This document shows, in pieces, positions 1-8,317 of a stretch of DNA of 64,000 nucleotides (its first letter is position 1; every line of letters starts with the position of its first letter). The notes beneath the pieces were generated by a model. It did no database searches, was not told the DNA's origin, and saw only the letters and a program-made list of their open reading frames with translations. The translations under genes were made by a program, and so were the position numbers. The DNA is from Nocardioides carbamazepini. Its GTDB lineage: Bacteria; Actinomycetota; Actinomycetes; Propionibacteriales; Nocardioidaceae. The stretch is taken from NCBI RefSeq assembly GCF_024614185.1, contig NZ_JAHTLF010000015.1:186001-250000 (forward strand). Direction: 5' to 3'.

Positions 1-27
1 CACGGCTCCCACGGTAGTGGCCCCCAT
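1..27 (-). CDS. start of a gene cut by the window edge, possibly hsaB (partial)
   Basis: An ATG at 27 reads off the left edge for nine codons (MGATTVGAV). It follows the hsaC stop by 11 bases on the same strand. In mycobacteria the next gene after hsaA-hsaD-hsaC is hsaB, the flavin reductase that feeds HsaA, so that is the expected identity. Too little sequence is visible to confirm either the gene or its start. Confidence 0.35.
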
Positions 28-38
28 CGTGACGTCCG

Positions 39-938
39 TCAGCGCCCGCCGCTGAAATCGTGGCCCCAGTACGACACCGCCGTCGACTCCCGCGCGACCC
101 AGCGGTCGTCGTCCACGGTCATGCCCTCGGTGCCGAACTCGACGTCGAAGCCTCCGGGCGACCTCACGTAGAACGAGATCATCTCGTCGTTCATGTGGCG
201 CCCGAGCGTCGCCGACAGGGGCGCCTGGTGCTTGCGGACCCGCTCCAGCGCGCGGCCCACGTGGTCGAGCTTGTCGACCTCGAGCATCACGTGCACGCAC
301 TTGCTGGGGTTGGGCATCGGCAGGAACGCGAGCGAGTGGTGACGCGGGTTCACGCCGAGGAAGCGCAGCCAGACCTTGCTGCCCGGCTCCTTGCCGACGA
401 ACTCGCCGGGCATGCTCATCGAGTCGCGCAGCCGGAAGCCGAGCACCTCGGTGTAGAACCGCAGCGCCTCCACGTCGTCGAGCACCGGGACGACGATGTG
501 GCCCATGCCCTGCTCGGCGGTCACGAAGGTCGCGGCGTACGGCGTCACGACGGGACGCGCCTCGTAGGTGATGCCGTGGAACAGCTCGAAGACGTTGTCC
601 CACGGGTCGCGGAACCGGACCAGCTCCTGCACCCGGCGCTCGTCGAGCTCGGCGGGGGTGCCCTCCTCGAACTCCACGCCGGCCTTCTGCAGGTGCTCGC
701 GCGCGGCCTGGAGGGCCTGGTGGTCGGCGAGCTCCCAGCCCGTGCAGTCGAGCTGGTCGACGTCACCGGGGAACACGACCAGCCGCGCGGAGACCTCGTC
801 GATGCGCCAGTACTGGTGCTCGGGGTTCGGGCCGCGGCCCTCGGCCAGGCCGAGAACCTTGCCGGCAAAGGTCTTCCAGGCGCCCAGGTCGGTGCTGGCG
901 ACCCGGATGTAGCCCATGGACTTGATGTCGATCGACAT
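39..938 (-). CDS. hsaC: HsaC, extradiol dioxygenase of steroid ring A cleavage
   Basis: A 299-residue type I extradiol dioxygenase made of two vicinal-oxygen-chelate modules. The visible metal ligands are H147 (GMGHIVVP), H216 (CVHVMLE) and E267 (FDVEFGTEG), nearly the numbering of mycobacterial HsaC. H201, H248 and Y257 are in place as second-shell residues. The family cleaves the catechol 3,4-DHSA (4,5-meta cleavage) to 4,9-DSHA in cytosolic cholesterol degradation using Fe(II). Its ATG overlaps the hsaD stop (TGATG), so the two are translationally coupled. The order hsaA-hsaD-hsaC matches the mycobacterial and rhodococcal operon, which makes this call safer than homology to general catechol dioxygenases alone. 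Confidence 0.93.
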   Translation of the reverse strand: MSIDIKSMGYIRVASTDLGAWKTFAGKVLGLAEGRGPNPEHQYWRIDEVSARLVVFPGDVDQLDCTGWELADHQALQAAREHLQKAGVEFEEGTPAELDERRVQELVRFRDPWDNVFELFHGITYEARPVVTPYAATFVTAEQGMGHIVVPVLDDVEALRFYTEVLGFRLRDSMSMPGEFVGKEPGSKVWLRFLGVNPRHHSLAFLPMPNPSKCVHVMLEVDKLDHVGRALERVRKHQAPLSATLGRHMNDEMISFYVRSPGGFDVEFGTEGMTVDDDRWVARESTAVSYWGHDFSGGR

Positions 939-1855
939 CAGGAGCGCTCCTTGTGACGGTTGAGGAAGTTGACCGTGATCTCGCGGAACTCGTCGGCGGC
1001 CTCGATCTGCGCCCAGTGACCGCAGTTGGGGAAGACGTGCAGCTGCGCCTTCGGGATCAGCTTGAGTGCCGCGAACGCGCCGTCGAGCGGGTTGACCCGG
1101 TCCTCGCGGCCCCAGGTCAGCAGGGTGTGCTTGCGCAGGCGGTGCGCCTCCCGCCAGAGCATCCCGTCCTCGGCGGTCTCCGGGTTCCAGAAGGACATGC
1201 CCATCGAGCGCATCGCGTCCTGCGCGCCGGGGGCCGTCGCGTCGGCGAAGCGCTCCTCGACGAGCTCGTCGGTGACCAGGGCCTGGTTGACGACCATGGT
1301 CGAGATGAAGGCACGCAGGGACTCACGGCTGGGGTGGGCGCCGAAGTCCATCAGCCGCTGCACACCCTCGGTCGGGTCGGCGTGGAAGAGGTTCAGCGAG
1401 AGGCCGCCCGGGCCCATCAGCACCAGCCGGCCCACGCGGTCGGGATGGGTCAGCGCGAGCCGCATCGCCGTACCGCCGCCGAGGCTGTTGCCGAGCAGGT
1501 GGACCTTCTCGATGCCGAGCTCGTCGAGCAGCGCGACGACCGCGTCGGCGGCGAACCGGTAGAAGTTGCCCACCACAGGGGGCTTGTCCGACCCGCCGAA
1601 GCCGGGCTGGTCCACCAGGATCGTGCGGTACTCGGCGGCGAAGCCCGCGAGGGCCGGCCCGAAGTTAGACCAGGACGACGCGCCGGGTCCGCCGCCGTGC
1701 AGCATCACCAGCGGCAGGCGCCCGCTGTCGCTGGTCGAGCCTGTCGAGCCCCCCGCCTCGTAGTAGTTGAGGGTGATCTCGCCGGTCGCCTCGGTCTTCA
1801 CCTGGGCGCTGCGACGCGACGTCTCCTTGAGCTGCTCCACCTCGGGGCCAGCCAT
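938..1855 (-). CDS. hsaD: HsaD, meta-cleavage product C-C hydrolase
   Basis: A 305-residue alpha/beta hydrolase of the meta-cleavage-product hydrolase group. The catalytic triad is visible: S124 in the nucleophile elbow LLGNSLGGG, D252 (WGREDRVNP) and H280 (NCGHWAQ). The oxyanion-hole segment HGGGPGAS lies near residue 55. It hydrolyses the ring-opened steroid 4,9-DSHA to DOHNAA and 2-hydroxyhexa-2,4-dienoate. Its ATG at 1855 sits one base after the hsaA stop, and its stop overlaps the hsaC start. The frame stays open well upstream, through hsaA on the other register, but the codons there are shadow sequence, so the MAGPEV start is chosen. Confidence 0.93.
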   Translation of the reverse strand: MAGPEVEQLKETSRRSAQVKTEATGEITLNYYEAGGSTGSTSDSGRLPLVMLHGGGPGASSWSNFGPALAGFAAEYRTILVDQPGFGGSDKPPVVGNFYRFAADAVVALLDELGIEKVHLLGNSLGGGTAMRLALTHPDRVGRLVLMGPGGLSLNLFHADPTEGVQRLMDFGAHPSRESLRAFISTMVVNQALVTDELVEERFADATAPGAQDAMRSMGMSFWNPETAEDGMLWREAHRLRKHTLLTWGREDRVNPLDGAFAALKLIPKAQLHVFPNCGHWAQIEAADEFREITVNFLNRHKERS

Positions 1856-1856
1856 C

Positions 1857-3044
1857 TCAGTACATCCCGGGGTCGACCTTGTGGCCGAACTGCTGCGCGC
1901 CGTACATCTGCAGCGCGCGCTCGGGGTCGTTGGCCGCGTGCACCCGTCCGGCGTGCGCGTCGCGCCAGGCCCGCTGGAGGTAGGTGCCCTCGGCGAGCGC
2001 CCGGCCGCCGGACGCCTCGAAGAGCGTGTCGATCGCCTCGATCGCCCGGGCGGTGCCGAGCACCTGGTCGCGCCGCACGCGCAGCCGCAGCTCGAGCGGG
2101 ATCTGCTCCCCACGGGCGACATGGGCCTGCTCCTCGCGGATGTTGCTCGTGAGCAGCGCCCAGGCCGCGTCGATCTCGGAGGACGAGCGCGCGATCCGCA
2201 CCGCGGCGAAGGGGTCGAGGGACGCCTTCTCCCCGAGGTACGCCGCACGCACGCGCTTCTGCTGCATCTCGACGTGCTCGGCGTACGCGCCCCTGGCCAT
2301 GCCGATGATCGGCGTGGCGATGGTCGAGGTGAAGATCGAGTGGAACGGCAGCTTGTAGAGGTCGCTGGTGTTGACCGCCTGGCCGGGACCCTTGCACTGG
2401 CCGGTCTCCCCCATCGAGAGCGTGAACTCCTCGGGGATGAAGGTCTCCTCGACCACGATGTCGTTGGACCCGGTGCCGCGCAGGCCGACGACGTTCCAGA
2501 CGTCGACGACCTGGTACTTCTCGCGCGGGACCATGAAGGTCCGGAAGTCGACCACCTGGCCCTCGGCGTTGAAGACCAGGCCACCGAGCAGCACCCACGC
2601 GCAGTGGTCGGAGCCCGACGAGAAGCTCCACTTGCCGGAGAGCGTGAAGCCGCCGTCGGCGACGACCGCCTTGCCCGTCGGGGCGTAGGACGAGGAGAGC
2701 CGGACGCTCCCGTCGTCCCCCCACACGGCCTGCTGGGCGCGGTCGTCGAACAGCGCGACCTGCCACGGGTGGACGCCGACCACGCTGGACACCCAGCCGG
2801 TCGAGCCGTCGGCCGAGGCGATGTCGCGCACGGCGGTGTAGAAGGCGAGAGGGTCGGCCTCCATGCCGCCGTAGCGCTTCGGCTGGAGCAGGCGGAAGAA
2901 GCCGGTCTCCTCGAGCTCCTTGACCGAGGCGTCCGGGATCACCCGGAGCCGGTCGCCCTCCTCAGCCCGCTCACGGAACGTGGGCAGCAGGTCGCGCACG
3001 CCGTCGAGGACGGCGGTCACCTCGGGGGCGAAGTCCTGGTTCAT
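1857..3044 (-). CDS. hsaA: HsaA, flavin-dependent 3-HSA monooxygenase (oxygenase component)
   Basis: A 395-residue protein with the acyl-CoA-dehydrogenase fold of group D flavin monooxygenases, the usual HsaA length. S143 (KWSFSSGS) and a C-terminal H388 (FGHKVDPGMY) match the catalytic Ser/His region known from HsaA. It hydroxylates the phenol 3-HSA to the catechol 3,4-DHSA, using reduced flavin from HsaB. The ATG at 3044 is preceded by AGGAG seven bases upstream. It is first in the hsaA-hsaD-hsaC transcript, with a KstR-like palindrome about 43 bases upstream of the start. Confidence 0.92.
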   Translation of the reverse strand: MNQDFAPEVTAVLDGVRDLLPTFRERAEEGDRLRVIPDASVKELEETGFFRLLQPKRYGGMEADPLAFYTAVRDIASADGSTGWVSSVVGVHPWQVALFDDRAQQAVWGDDGSVRLSSSYAPTGKAVVADGGFTLSGKWSFSSGSDHCAWVLLGGLVFNAEGQVVDFRTFMVPREKYQVVDVWNVVGLRGTGSNDIVVEETFIPEEFTLSMGETGQCKGPGQAVNTSDLYKLPFHSIFTSTIATPIIGMARGAYAEHVEMQQKRVRAAYLGEKASLDPFAAVRIARSSSEIDAAWALLTSNIREEQAHVARGEQIPLELRLRVRRDQVLGTARAIEAIDTLFEASGGRALAEGTYLQRAWRDAHAGRVHAANDPERALQMYGAQQFGHKVDPGMY

Positions 3045-3086
3045 GGGAGCTCCTGTGTCTGCGACAGAATGTGTGCGGACCCAGAT

Positions 3087-3100
3087 TAGAACAGGTTCTA
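3087..3100 (-). promoter_or_regulatory. KstR-like operator for the hsaA operon
   Basis: TAGAACAGGTTCTA is a near-perfect inverted repeat that fits the KstR consensus TNNAACNNGTTNNA. On the minus strand the TAATCT immediately downstream could be the -10, so a bound TetR-type KstR would block initiation. KstR control of hsa and kstD genes is established in mycobacteria and rhodococci; that it applies here is inferred from the match and the position. Confidence 0.8.
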
Positions 3101-3134
3101 CTTTTGGGGCAAGCGGGCGACGCCCGACGCGCAC

Positions 3135-3164
3135 GGGGCGGCGGACCCGAAGGTCCGCCGCCCC
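3135..3164 (-). terminator. strong UUCG-loop hairpin terminator of the RTX gene
   Basis: A perfect 13-bp GC stem (GGGGCGGCGGACC, 3135-3147, and its complement, 3152-3164) closes a four-base loop. Read on the minus strand the loop is UUCG closed by C-G, an exceptionally stable tetraloop. It lies 21 bases after the RTX stop and upstream of the hsaA operator. There is no U tract, as is common for terminators in high-GC actinobacteria. Confidence 0.75.
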
Positions 3165-3184
3165 GTCCGGCACCGACGCTGTCG

Positions 3185-4336
3185 TCAGCCGGCGAGGTTG
3201 CGCCACCACACGGTCTGGGTGCCGTCCGGGTCCCAGTGGAACGGGTCCTTGCCATAGAGGACCGTCTCGCAGCCCTTCGCCTTGACCTTCTTCGCGGCGA
3301 TGTTGAAGTACACCTTGTCGACGCCCGCGCCGCACGCGATCCTCATGCCCTTGGTCGGGTTCTTGATGTACAGCGTGTCATTGCCGGCACCCGGCCTGAT
3401 GACACTGTCCTCGTCGATGTCGCCGATGTAGTACGTGTCGTCGCCGGCACCGCCGATGGCCTTGAACAGGCCGCTGAGCAGGCCGTACCGGTCACCGAAC
3501 TCGTCGTTGCCGGCACCACCCTTGAGCACGTCGCCCTCAGCAGGGATCGCATCCTCGACGTAGACGTAGGAGTCGTAGTCGACCTCGACGAAGCGGTCGT
3601 TGCCGGCTCCGCCCTTGACCTTGTCCGCCCCCTCCCCGCCCGACAGGAAGTCGTCACCAGCACCGCCGCTGACCTTGTCCTCGCCACTGCCGCCCACGGC
3701 GACGTCGTGACCGTTGCCGGCCTTCACCTTGTCGTTGCCGGCGTCGCCGAAGAGGTCGTCAGAGCCCTCGGAGCCGACCAGCTTGTCGTTGTCCTCGCCG
3801 CCGTACAGGTCGTCGTTGCCGAACCCGCCCCAGACCTTGTCCCGGCCCGCGTCGCCGGACGCCTGGGCACCCCGATAGCCGTCGGGCACCTGGCCGCCGG
3901 TCGCCTCGTCGTAGCGCGTCTCGGGCTGGGTCGGATCGCCGTTCCCGGCGCGGATCCTGTCGTTGCCGTCGCCACCGGTGGCCCGATCGGATCCGTCGCC
4001 CGTGTTGATCCGGTCGTTGCCGAAGCCGCCACTGATGGTGTCGCCACCCGCCTCGCCCGAGATCCGGTCGTTGCCGTCCCCACCGATCAGGGCCCAGTCG
4101 TCGCCGTTGCCGCCGTAGATCCGGTCGTTGCCGTCGGCGCCCTCGATCCGGTCGTTGCCGTCGCCGCCCCAGAGCTTGTCCTTGCCCGCCAGGCCCATGA
4201 TCTGGTCGTCCGCGGACGTGCCGACGATCTTGTCCTTCTTCGGCGTGCCGACGAAGTCCTGCGCGAGCGCCGGAGCGGCCACGCCGATCGCCAGGGTCGC
4301 CACGAGCCCGCAGCCGAACGCGTTGATTCTCCTCAT
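3185..4336 (-). CDS. secreted RTX (haemolysin-type) calcium-binding repeat protein
   Basis: A 383-residue protein with a signal peptide (MRRINAFGCG... ending APALA-Q, cleavage near residue 26) followed by many nonapeptide repeats of the GGxGxDxLx type spread over roughly residues 35-310. Such repeats form a Ca2+-bound beta-roll outside the cell. The C-terminal part has no repeats and contains two cysteines. No protease, lipase or adhesin domain is recognisable, so the function is unknown. The ATG at 4336 is chosen over the GTG at 4342 because GGGAGAG precedes it at normal spacing. It sits between the two arms of the steroid genes on its own transcript, ended by the hairpin at 3135. An export route other than Sec is not evident. 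Confidence 0.85.
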   Translation of the reverse strand: MRRINAFGCGLVATLAIGVAAPALAQDFVGTPKKDKIVGTSADDQIMGLAGKDKLWGGDGNDRIEGADGNDRIYGGNGDDWALIGGDGNDRISGEAGGDTISGGFGNDRINTGDGSDRATGGDGNDRIRAGNGDPTQPETRYDEATGGQVPDGYRGAQASGDAGRDKVWGGFGNDDLYGGEDNDKLVGSEGSDDLFGDAGNDKVKAGNGHDVAVGGSGEDKVSGGAGDDFLSGGEGADKVKGGAGNDRFVEVDYDSYVYVEDAIPAEGDVLKGGAGNDEFGDRYGLLSGLFKAIGGAGDDTYYIGDIDEDSVIRPGAGNDTLYIKNPTKGMRIACGAGVDKVYFNIAAKKVKAKGCETVLYGKDPFHWDPDGTQTVWWRNLAG

Positions 4337-4413
4337 GTTCACTCTCCCAAAGCCTGGTGCGAGGATTTCCCTACCGGGCGACGTGCCCGCTCAGCCGGCC
4401 CTCAAACCCGGAC

Positions 4414-4429
4414 TAGAACCTGTTACAGT
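4414..4429 (+). promoter_or_regulatory. KstR-like operator overlapping a leaderless kstD promoter
   Basis: TAGAACCTGTTACA (4414-4427) fits TNNAACNNGTTNNA. It overlaps TACAGT (4424-4429), a plausible -10 hexamer that ends seven bases before the kstD ATG, so the transcript would start at or next to the start codon. This places the repressor directly over the promoter. Confidence 0.75.
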
Positions 4430-4436
4430 TTTGGCC

Positions 4437-6116
4437 ATGAAGGACTCGTACGACGTCGTCGTGGTCGGCGCCGGCGGTGCCGGCATGTCTGCCGCGCTCG
4501 CCGCTGCGCACCTGGGGCTCGATGTCGTCCTGGTCGAGGCGAGCGGGCACTTCGGCGGATCCACCGCCCGCTCCGGCGGCGGGGTGTGGATCCCGGGCAA
4601 CTACGCGCTACGGGCCGCGGGCCAGGTCGACGACGGCGATCGCGAGGCGGCGAAGACCTATCTCGACGCGATCGTCGGGGACGTCGTGCCGAAGGTGCGG
4701 CGCGACACCTACCTCGACCGGGGCCCCGAGGTCCTGGACTTCCTGCGGGAGACGACGCCGCTGCGCTTCACCTGGGTCCCGGAGTACGCCGACTACCTGC
4801 CCGAGCGACCCGGCGGCCGCCCGCGCGGGCGCAGTGTGGAGCCGGTCCCGATGGACGCCCGCTTCCTCGGCGACGAGCTCGACCGGCTGCATCCGCCGTA
4901 CACCAAGGCCCCGGCCAACCTGATCGTCACCCAGGCGGACTTCCGCAAGCTCAGCCTCGGCCTGCGCACCATTCGCGGCCCGCTGACCATGATCAAGGTG
5001 ATGGTCAAGCGGCTGCTCGCGATCGTGACCGGCAAGAAGATGTTCGCGATGGGCAACGCGATCGCGATCGGCCTGCGCAAGGGCCTGGTCGACGCCGAGG
5101 TTCCGGTCGCCTACGACACGCCACTGCTCGACCTGCTCGTCGAGGACGGCCGCGTCGTCGGCGTGGTGGTGGAGCGGGACGGCGAACGACGCTCGATCCG
5201 CGCGACCCGCGGGGTCGTCCTCGGCTCCGGGGGCTTCGAGCACAGCCAGGAGCTCCGCGAGAAGTTCCTCCCCCAGCCCACCTCGGCGGCGTGGTCCACC
5301 GGCGCGGCCTCCAACACCGGCGCCGGGCTGCTCGCCGGGACGGCGGCCGGCGCCGCGACCGACCTGCTCGACGACGCCTGGTGGGGACCGACGATCCCGC
5401 TCCCGGGCCGAGCCTGGTTCTGCCTGGCCGAGCGCAACCTGCCCGGGTCGATCATCGTCAACGCGGCGGGCGCGCGCTACATGAACGAGGCGCTCCCCTA
5501 CGTGGAGGCGACGCACGAGATCTACCGGGGCGAGGCCACCGGCGTCGGCCACGTTCCCTCGTACATGATCTTCGACCAGACCTACCGCAACCGCTACCTC
5601 TTCGCCGGCGTCGCCGGGCGCCAGCCGTTCCCGGGCCGCTGGTACAAGGAGGGCGTGGTCACCCGCGCGGACACGCTGGGCGAGCTGGCCGCCGAGGTCG
5701 GCCTGCCGGACGGCTCCCTCGACGCCACCGTGGACCGGTTCAACGGCTTCGCCCGCTCGGGCGTCGACGAGGACTTCCACCGCGGCGAGTCGGCCTACGA
5801 CAAGTACTACTCCGACCCGACGGTCACGCCGAACTGCTCCCTCGCCCCGATCGAGAAGGGCCCGTTCTACGCGGTCAAGATCGTGCCGGGCGACCTGGGC
5901 ACGAAGGGCGGCCTGGTCACCGACGAGCGTGCGCGGGTGCTGCGCGAGGGCGGCTCGGTCATCCCCGGCCTGTACGCCGCGGGCAACGTCTCGTCCGCCG
6001 TCATGGGCAACACCTACCCGGGTCCGGGCGGCACCATCGGGCCTGCGATCGTGTTCGGGTACCTGGCCGCGCAGGACATCGCCGCCGAGGCAGCCGCCGC
6101 GAAGGAGAACGACTGA
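4437..6116 (+). CDS. kstD: 3-oxosteroid 1-dehydrogenase (KstD)
   Basis: A 559-residue FAD protein of the fumarate reductase/KstD family. The N-terminal dinucleotide motif GAGGAG is at residues 11-16, the FGGSTARSGGG FAD/substrate loop is near 39-49, and a second FAD-contact segment GLYAAGN lies near 512 with TYPGPGGT after it. The family introduces the 1,2 double bond in the A ring of 3-ketosteroids, the step that leads to ring B opening and supplies the Hsa pathway. The ATG at 4437 is chosen because the promoter box ends seven bases upstream; the open frame before it is antisense to the RTX gene. The stop overlaps the next ATG (TGATG). The kstD-MaoC pair mirrors Rv3537-Rv3538. Confidence 0.9.
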   Translation: MKDSYDVVVVGAGGAGMSAALAAAHLGLDVVLVEASGHFGGSTARSGGGVWIPGNYALRAAGQVDDGDREAAKTYLDAIVGDVVPKVRRDTYLDRGPEVLDFLRETTPLRFTWVPEYADYLPERPGGRPRGRSVEPVPMDARFLGDELDRLHPPYTKAPANLIVTQADFRKLSLGLRTIRGPLTMIKVMVKRLLAIVTGKKMFAMGNAIAIGLRKGLVDAEVPVAYDTPLLDLLVEDGRVVGVVVERDGERRSIRATRGVVLGSGGFEHSQELREKFLPQPTSAAWSTGAASNTGAGLLAGTAAGAATDLLDDAWWGPTIPLPGRAWFCLAERNLPGSIIVNAAGARYMNEALPYVEATHEIYRGEATGVGHVPSYMIFDQTYRNRYLFAGVAGRQPFPGRWYKEGVVTRADTLGELAAEVGLPDGSLDATVDRFNGFARSGVDEDFHRGESAYDKYYSDPTVTPNCSLAPIEKGPFYAVKIVPGDLGTKGGLVTDERARVLREGGSVIPGLYAAGNVSSAVMGNTYPGPGGTIGPAIVFGYLAAQDIAAEAAAAKEND

Positions 6117-7003
6117 TGCCCATCGACCCGTCCGTTGCGATCGGGGCCGACCTCGGCTCCCGGACCTTCTCGTGGACCGAGTCCGACGTCCTGCTCTACC
6201 ACCTCGGCATCGGCGCCGGCTCCCGCCCTGGCGACAATCTCGCTCCGGCAGCGCTGCGCTACACGCTCGACGACGCGGCCCTGCAGGTGCTGCCGTCCTT
6301 CGGCGTGGTCGCGCCGACCTTCCACGAGACGAGCCCACCGCCGCTCGACCTGCCGGGCTGCGACATCAACCTGGCCCAGGTCGTGCACGGGGCCCAGTCG
6401 ATCTCCGTGTCGGGCCCGCTCCCGACGTCCGGCACCGCCACCGTGCGGACGACGATCACCGACGTCTGGGACAAGGGCAAGGCCGCCGTCATCTGGCAGG
6501 AGGGCGTCGCCACCGCCGGGGCCGACGAGGCCGGCGAGGAGCTGTGGCGGGTCCGCTCGTCCATCTTCGTCAAGGGCGAGGGCGGCTGGGGCGGTGACCG
6601 TGGCTCGTCGGCCGCCGTCGAGGTGCCGACGCGCGACGCGGACCACGTGTCGTCGTACGCCGTGACGCCACAGCAGGCCCTGCTCTACCGGCTCTGCGGC
6701 GACCGCAACCCGCTGCACGCCGACCCCGGCTTCGCCAAGGCCGCGGGCTTCCCGGCCCCGATCCTCCACGGGCTGTGCTCCTACGGCATCGTGCTGCGCG
6801 AGCTCACCGACGGCCTGCTCGGCGGCGACGCCACCCAGGTCGCCGGCTTCGCCGGCCGCTTCGCCGGCGTGGTGTTCCCGGGCGAGACCATCCGCGTGGC
6901 CGGCTGGCGCGAGGGCGCGTCGGTCATCGGCTCCGCCACGATCGAAGGCGGCCCGCGCGACGGCTCTCCGGTCCTCGCGGACTGTGTGCTGAGTCTGGTC
7001 TGA
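6116..7003 (+). CDS. MaoC-family enoyl-CoA hydratase 2, steroid-pathway type
   Basis: A 295-residue double hot-dog protein. The second half carries the hydratase-2 motif YRLCGDRNPLHADPGFAKAA with D196 and H201 as the expected catalytic pair, followed by PILHGLCSYG. The N-terminal half lacks the motif, as in eukaryote-like hydratase 2 and the M. tuberculosis Rv3538 type. The family hydrates trans-2-enoyl-CoA; here the substrate is probably a steroid side-chain or ring-derived CoA ester. It is translationally coupled to kstD, so it should share KstR control. Confidence 0.88.
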   Translation: MPIDPSVAIGADLGSRTFSWTESDVLLYHLGIGAGSRPGDNLAPAALRYTLDDAALQVLPSFGVVAPTFHETSPPPLDLPGCDINLAQVVHGAQSISVSGPLPTSGTATVRTTITDVWDKGKAAVIWQEGVATAGADEAGEELWRVRSSIFVKGEGGWGGDRGSSAAVEVPTRDADHVSSYAVTPQQALLYRLCGDRNPLHADPGFAKAAGFPAPILHGLCSYGIVLRELTDGLLGGDATQVAGFAGRFAGVVFPGETIRVAGWREGASVIGSATIEGGPRDGSPVLADCVLSLV

Positions 7004-7026
7004 CCCCGGGCTGGGGCTGGGGGCAT

Positions 7027-7083
7027 TGCGGTTTGGTCCCAAACCGCAACAATTGGGACCGGAAACATGCTGTTTCTGCCCAA
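7027..7083 (+). repeat. 56-nt palindromic intergenic element, copy A
   Basis: It begins with GCGGTTTGGTCCCAAACCGC (7028-7047, 9-bp arms around TC, extendable outward) and ends in TCTGCCCAA. The inner part can fold GGAAACA-TGC-TGTTTCT as a second hairpin. It lies between the MaoC gene and osmC. Copies B, C and D share the same length and ends. Confidence 0.85.
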
Positions 7084-7114
7084 ATGAGACCTGTTCTCGC
7101 ACGAGAGGATCCCC

Positions 7115-7555
7115 ATGCCCACTCGCACCGGACGCACCGCCTGGACCGGCGGCCTTCAGGACGGCACCGGCCAGGTCGAGCTGACCTCGTCGGGCGCCGG
7201 CACCTTCGACGTCTCCTTCCCCAAGCGCGCGGCGGACGACGCCGACGGCACCACCAGCCCGGAGGAGCTGATCGGCGCCGCCCACTCCGCGTGCTACGCG
7301 ATGTCGCTGTCCAATGAGATCGCCAAGGCCGGCGGCACCCCGATCGCGCTCGACGTGTCCGCCGACGTCACCCTCGGCCCCGACCCCGCCGGCGGCTTCC
7401 AGCTCACCGGCATCGTGCTGACCGTCCGCGCCGAGGTCGACGGCCTCGACGCCGCGGGATTCGACGCGGCCGCGGGTGCGGCCAAGGTGGGCTGCCCGGT
7501 CAGCAAGGCGCTCTCGGGTGTGGCGATCACGCTGGATGCCGCCCTCGAGGGGTGA
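7115..7555 (+). CDS. osmC: OsmC/Ohr-family hydroperoxide reductase
   Basis: A 146-residue protein with the two family cysteines, C60 (HSACYAM) and C127 (VGCPVSKA), plus the acidic EEL segment before C60. The family reduces organic hydroperoxides through a Cys-Cys cycle in the cytosol, in other actinobacteria with lipoylated or thiol reductants. GAGAGG before the ATG is a good ribosome site. The N-terminal TRTGRTAWTGGLQDG form is typical of OsmC rather than Ohr. It is monocistronic: a 56-nt repeat lies upstream and a double palindrome lies downstream. Confidence 0.88.
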   Translation: MPTRTGRTAWTGGLQDGTGQVELTSSGAGTFDVSFPKRAADDADGTTSPEELIGAAHSACYAMSLSNEIAKAGGTPIALDVSADVTLGPDPAGGFQLTGIVLTVRAEVDGLDAAGFDAAAGAAKVGCPVSKALSGVAITLDAALEG

Positions 7556-7564
7556 CGCGACGAC

Positions 7565-7629
7565 AGTTTCACCGGCCGGCCGGTGAAACTCACGCTGGGA
7601 CGAGGAAACTTCCTCGTCCCAGCGTGAGT
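7565..7629. terminator. paired palindromes between convergent osmC and rpe
   Basis: Two dyads lie back to back. The first is a perfect 26-nt palindrome (7565-7590, AGTTTCACCGGCC and its complement). The second has 20-nt arms (7588-7607 and 7610-7629) with only AC between them. Both genes end here, so the pair can terminate transcription in both directions. The near-absence of a loop in each suggests a repeat-element origin. Confidence 0.65.
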
Positions 7630-7643
7630 CTCGTCGTCCAGGC

Positions 7644-8309
7644 TCAACCTCGGGCAGCCTCGGCCCGCGCCCGTAGGGCGGCGACCATGGCGTCGGGGTC
7701 CTGCGCCGAGTAGACCGCCGAGCCGGCCACGAACACGTCGGCGCCCGCCTCGGCACAGCGCTCGATGGTCTCCAGCGAGACCCCGCCGTCGACCTGCAGC
7801 CAGGTCTCGACGCCGTGCTTGTCCATCAGCGCCCGGGCGCGGCGGATCTTCGGGAGGCACAGGTCGAGGAACCGCTGACCGCCGAAGCCGGGCTCGACGG
7901 TCATGATCAGCACCATGTCGAGCTCGGCCAGCATGTCCTCATAGGGCTCGATCGGCGTCGCGGGCTTGAGCGCCATCGACGCCCGCGCCCCCGCAGCCCG
8001 GATCTCCCGCGCGAGCCGGACCGGTGCCTTCGCCGCCTCCACGTGGAAGGTCACCGAGCCGCAACCGGCCTCGACGTACGCCGGGGCGTTGCGGTCCGCG
8101 TCCTCGATCATCAGGTGGGCGTCCAGCGGCACCGGGCTCACCCGCGCCAGCGCCTCGACCATCGCCGGGCCGAACGTCAGGTTCGGCACGAAGTGGTTGT
8201 CCATCACGTCGACATGGACCCAGTCGGCGCCCGGGATCCGGGCGACCTCCTCGCCGAGCCGCGTGAAGTCGGAGTTGAGGATCGACGGGGTGATCTGGAT
8301 ATGGCCCAC
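7644..8309 (-). CDS. rpe: ribulose-phosphate 3-epimerase
   Basis: A 221-residue TIM barrel with all family motifs: [34 protein letters not shown] and QVDGGV. The metal-binding histidines and the two aspartates that act as acid and base are present. It interconverts ribulose 5-phosphate and xylulose 5-phosphate in the pentose phosphate pathway. The start is GTG at 8309. TAGACT ends eight bases upstream and no ribosome site is visible, which points to a leaderless mRNA. Confidence 0.95.
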   Translation of the reverse strand: MGHIQITPSILNSDFTRLGEEVARIPGADWVHVDVMDNHFVPNLTFGPAMVEALARVSPVPLDAHLMIEDADRNAPAYVEAGCGSVTFHVEAAKAPVRLAREIRAAGARASMALKPATPIEPYEDMLAELDMVLIMTVEPGFGGQRFLDLCLPKIRRARALMDKHGVETWLQVDGGVSLETIERCAEAGADVFVAGSAVYSAQDPDAMVAALRARAEAARG

Positions 8310-8317
8310 GGGCGGCC

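Noticed and set aside
3220..4270. Repeated DNA that could be taken for a CRISPR or tandem repeat array
   Set aside because: The periodicity follows the RTX nonapeptide codons and varies in sequence; there are no fixed repeats with unique spacers.
3071..6115. Long plus-strand frame running through the RTX gene and kstD into the MaoC gene
   Set aside because: Only its last part, from 6116, is a real gene. The rest is antisense to the RTX repeats or out of frame with kstD.
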